The translations under genes and the position numbers were made by a program. Below, in pieces: positions 62,097 through 64,000 of a stretch of 64,000 nucleotides of DNA. This DNA comes from Labrys okinawensis (GTDB lineage Bacteria; Pseudomonadota; Alphaproteobacteria; Rhizobiales; Labraceae), in assembly GCF_002982075.1 (NCBI RefSeq), contig NZ_PUEJ01000008.1:248001-312000 (forward strand). Direction: 5' to 3'. The notes beneath the pieces were generated by a model. The model worked only from the letters and a program-made list of their open reading frames with translations, was not told the origin of the DNA and ran no database searches. How positions within the stretch are numbered: position 1 is the stretch's first letter; each line of letters opens with the position of its first letter.

Positions 62097-64000
62097 TCAG
62101 CTCTTGTTGGTGCCGGTTGCGATTTCGGCGACGGGAGCCTTGCTCATCAGGGCGTTGATGCGGTCGCGCTCGGCCTTGAAGGAGGCGAGTAGATCGCCAT
62201 TGAGCTCGCGCCCCTGGGGCAGCTTGATGCGCATCGGATCGACGAAGCTGCCGTTGATCTTCACTTCGTAGTGGATGTGCGGGCCGGTCGCCAGACCCGA
62301 CTGGCCGAGATAGCCGATGACCTGGCCCATCTTGACCTTGGCGCCGACGCCCGTGCCCGAGGCGAAGCTGTTCATGTGCGAGTAGGTCGACAGATAGCCG
62401 TTGGCGTGCTGGATCTCGATGTGGCGGCCATAACCGTTGGTCCAGCCGGACTTGACGATGGTGCCGTTGCCGGTGGCCAGGATCGGCGTGCCGACGCGGT
62501 CGGCCCAGTCAACGCCGGTGTGCATCTTGTAATAGCCGAGGATCGGGTGGCGGCGCATGCCGAAGGTGGAGCGCATCTCGCCGCCATTGATCGGCTTGCG
62601 GGTCAGGAATTTGCGCGCCGACTTGCCGTCCTCGTCGTAATAGTCGACCTGGCCGTCGTCGGGACTGGCGAAATGATAGTAGCGCTTGAGCTCGCCATTC
62701 ACGGTCAACGCGGTATAGAGGATGTCGCCGACCGGGTTGCCGGCATCGTCCTGCTCGTAGAAAAGCTCGAAGTTGTCGCCCGGCCGGGTATGGCGGGTGA
62801 GATCGACATCATAGGCATAGACGCGCAGCAGGCGCTCGATCATTTCCTTGGGTACCTGCTGCTTCAGGGCCGTCTCATAGATGGAATAATAGAGGCGAAT
62901 GCCGGTGCCGCTGTCGCCTTCGTCCTCGTCGTCACCACCCTGATTGTCCTGGGCGTTGGCGGCAATGTCGGTCGAGTTGGGATCCTGCACGGAAACATAG
63001 CCGCCGGTGTCGGCGAGTACCACAGTGCCAAGATGCTTGTCGGCATTGTAGACCGACAGGCGTACAGGCCGGGAATGGGCGTCCTCTTCCCCTCCCGGGG
63101 CGACCAGGACCCTCAGGCGCAGCCCGCCATGCAGCTTGCCGGCATCACCGAGCGCCTTGGCGATGTCCTGGACCTCCTGCGGGGTTGCGCCCAGGCGTCC
63201 CAAAATGGCGGCGAGCGTGTCCTTGTCCTCCACCGTGATGGTCTGCTCGCGGGACGAGACCTCGGGCGCCGTCTTGGTGATATTGGTGAAGTTCTCGGGC
63301 ACGATGGTGATCTTCAGCGCCGAGTCCGGATCGGTCTGCACGTCGGTCTCGCGCAATGCCGTCAGGTCCGCGCTCTCGGCGCGGTCATCGTCGGCAGCGA
63401 GCGCCACGAATTGAGGGGGGATGATCGCTGCCGAGGGATCGCCGCCCTGGCTCTGCGCCCGCACCAGAGCGAGTACCTGCTCGTCGGGCAGTTGGGGGCC
63501 GGAGGTCGGCTGGAAGTTCACGCCCACCAGGTCGCGGCTGGCCACGGTTACCTCGCCGTCGTCGGGCGCCTGTTCGACATGGGCAGTGGCCGGCGCCAGG
63601 GCCGCATCCGGATCGGCGGAAAGAGCCTGGGGATTATAGGGCGGCACCTGGGAGGCGAGCGGCCCGGAAGCGATCTGCAGGCTGGCGAGCACGCGGGCGA
63701 AGGGCTTGACCTTGATGACGTCCTTGTCGCCCACTTTGGTGGTGGTAGAGACGCGGATGACCTGATGCGCCTCCATCGTATCGGTCTGGATCAGGATGCG
63801 ATCGGTCTTCTGCGTGGAGGTCTGGGCCTCGCTCTCGCGCACGACGGCGGGGGCGATCTGCGGGGCATGGCCCACGCTGTATTCGCCGTCCAGCGCGGCG
63901 TAGACGGCTCCGCCCATGAGGCCGGCACCGCACAGGCCGGTGAGGACCGTTCCCGTCAGCCAGCGGATCGAGACTTTGCGCCGGTCGGGCGCGCGCCCGC
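62097..64000 (-). CDS. M23-family metallopeptidase (start beyond the window edge)
   Basis: The frame stays open to the right edge, so the true start lies outside. The visible 634 residues include a basic RRKVSIRWL stretch and a membrane segment just before MGGAVYAA, then a long extracytoplasmic region. A degenerate LysM/OapA-like segment with TVEDKDTLAAILGRLGA follows. The C-terminal M23 peptidase domain has MHTGVDWADRVGTPI and GPHIHYEV, containing the zinc-binding HxxxD and HxH. M23 enzymes cleave peptidoglycan crossbridges or regulate amidases. The last 40 residues are basic and helical. An ATG at 63917 lies inside the membrane segment and is not the start. Confidence 0.88.
   Translation of the reverse strand, partial: GRAPDRRKVSIRWLTGTVLTGLCGAGLMGGAVYAALDGEYSVGHAPQIAPAVVRESEAQTSTQKTDRILIQTDTMEAHQVIRVSTTTKVGDKDVIKVKPFARVLASLQIASGPLASQVPPYNPQALSADPDAALAPATAHVEQAPDDGEVTVASRDLVGVNFQPTSGPQLPDEQVLALVRAQSQGGDPSAAIIPPQFVALAADDDRAESADLTALRETDVQTDPDSALKITIVPENFTNITKTAPEVSSREQTITVEDKDTLAAILGRLGATPQEVQDIAKALGDAGKLHGGLRLRVLVAPGGEEDAHSRPVRLSVYNADKHLGTVVLADTGGYVSVQDPNSTDIAANAQDNQGGDDEDEGDSGTGIRLYYSIYETALKQQVPKEMIERLLRVYAYDVDLTRHTRPGDNFELFYEQDDAGNPVGDILYTALTVNGELKRYYHFASPDDGQVDYYDEDGKSARKFLTRKPINGGEMRSTFGMRRHPILGYYKMHTGVDWADRVGTPILATGNGTIVKSGWTNGYGRHIEIQHANGYLSTYSHMNSFASGTGVGAKVKMGQVIGYLGQSGLATGPHIHYEVKINGSFVDPMRIKLPQGRELNGDLLASFKAERDRINALMSKAPVAEIATGTNKS

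Overview
The window is high-GC bacterial chromosome, almost fully coding, and reads as an alphaproteobacterium of the Hyphomicrobiales (Rhizobiales). Order-level markers are a CpdR single-domain response regulator, a eukaryotic-type glutamine synthetase II (glnII) divergent from a GstI-like inhibitor behind a sigma-54 promoter, a RegB/RegA (ActS/ActR) redox pair, an NrtR-controlled nadABC operon, an IalB-family protein, and rhizobial-style intergenic palindromes. I cannot name the genus. There is no integrase, intact insertion sequence, phage block or CRISPR array, so this is mostly core and metabolic chromosome with clusters that may be accessory.

Layout. 0-7.3 kb: two ApaH/PrpE-like metallophosphoesterases, the Nudix-type regulator NrtR, nadA-nadB-nadC, and a third paralogous phosphoesterase probably co-transcribed with nadC. 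7.4-13.6 kb (minus strand): a class B penicillin-binding protein (FtsI type), a YbaL-type K+/H+ antiporter, an HNH endonuclease, and a translationally coupled N-formylglutamate amidohydrolase/gamma-glutamylcyclotransferase pair. 14-19.5 kb: cpdR, tRNA-Val(GAC), an RlpA-like protein, two small stress proteins (CsbD, GlsB/YeaQ), a 2-dehydropantoate 2-reductase, a Nudix hydrolase, an SDR without the usual lysine, and an exported repeat protein with a collagen-like tract. 20-28 kb: a ribose-type sugar ABC importer, a GlxA-type AraC regulator divergent from an isonitrile hydratase, a PadR regulator with a Gly/Arg-rich head, a DHA2-type efflux pump, and an L,D-transpeptidase lipoprotein. 29-35.7 kb: a corrinoid protein paired with a DUF1638 protein, a queuosine-precursor transporter, an IalB-like protein, rlmN, and glnII/gstI. 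36-43 kb: class I aldolase, a three-gene D-amino-acid set (unknown protein, D-aminoacylase, solute-binding protein), a HExxH metallopeptidase of unknown family, and zwf. 43-47 kb: cytochrome b561, clpB, a DUF899 protein. 47-55 kb: a Pot-type ABC importer, IclR regulator, FAD amine oxidase and MFS transporter. 55-64 kb: cyoABCD bo3 quinol oxidase, a SURF1-like factor, the RegA/RegB pair, and an M23 peptidase running off the right edge.

How the genes work together. NrtR probably represses nadABC through a palindrome overlapping the nadA promoter. Under nitrogen limitation RpoN would transcribe glnII, while GstI would limit its translation. The Pot-like importer, IclR protein and FAD oxidase look like one uptake-and-oxidation pathway for an amine or amino acid. 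CyoABCD, the SURF1-like protein and RegBA form a respiratory block. The least explained parts are the phosphoesterase trio around NAD synthesis, the corrinoid/DUF1638 pair without a methyltransferase, the metallopeptidase at 40.4 kb, and several families of variable-stem hairpins between genes.
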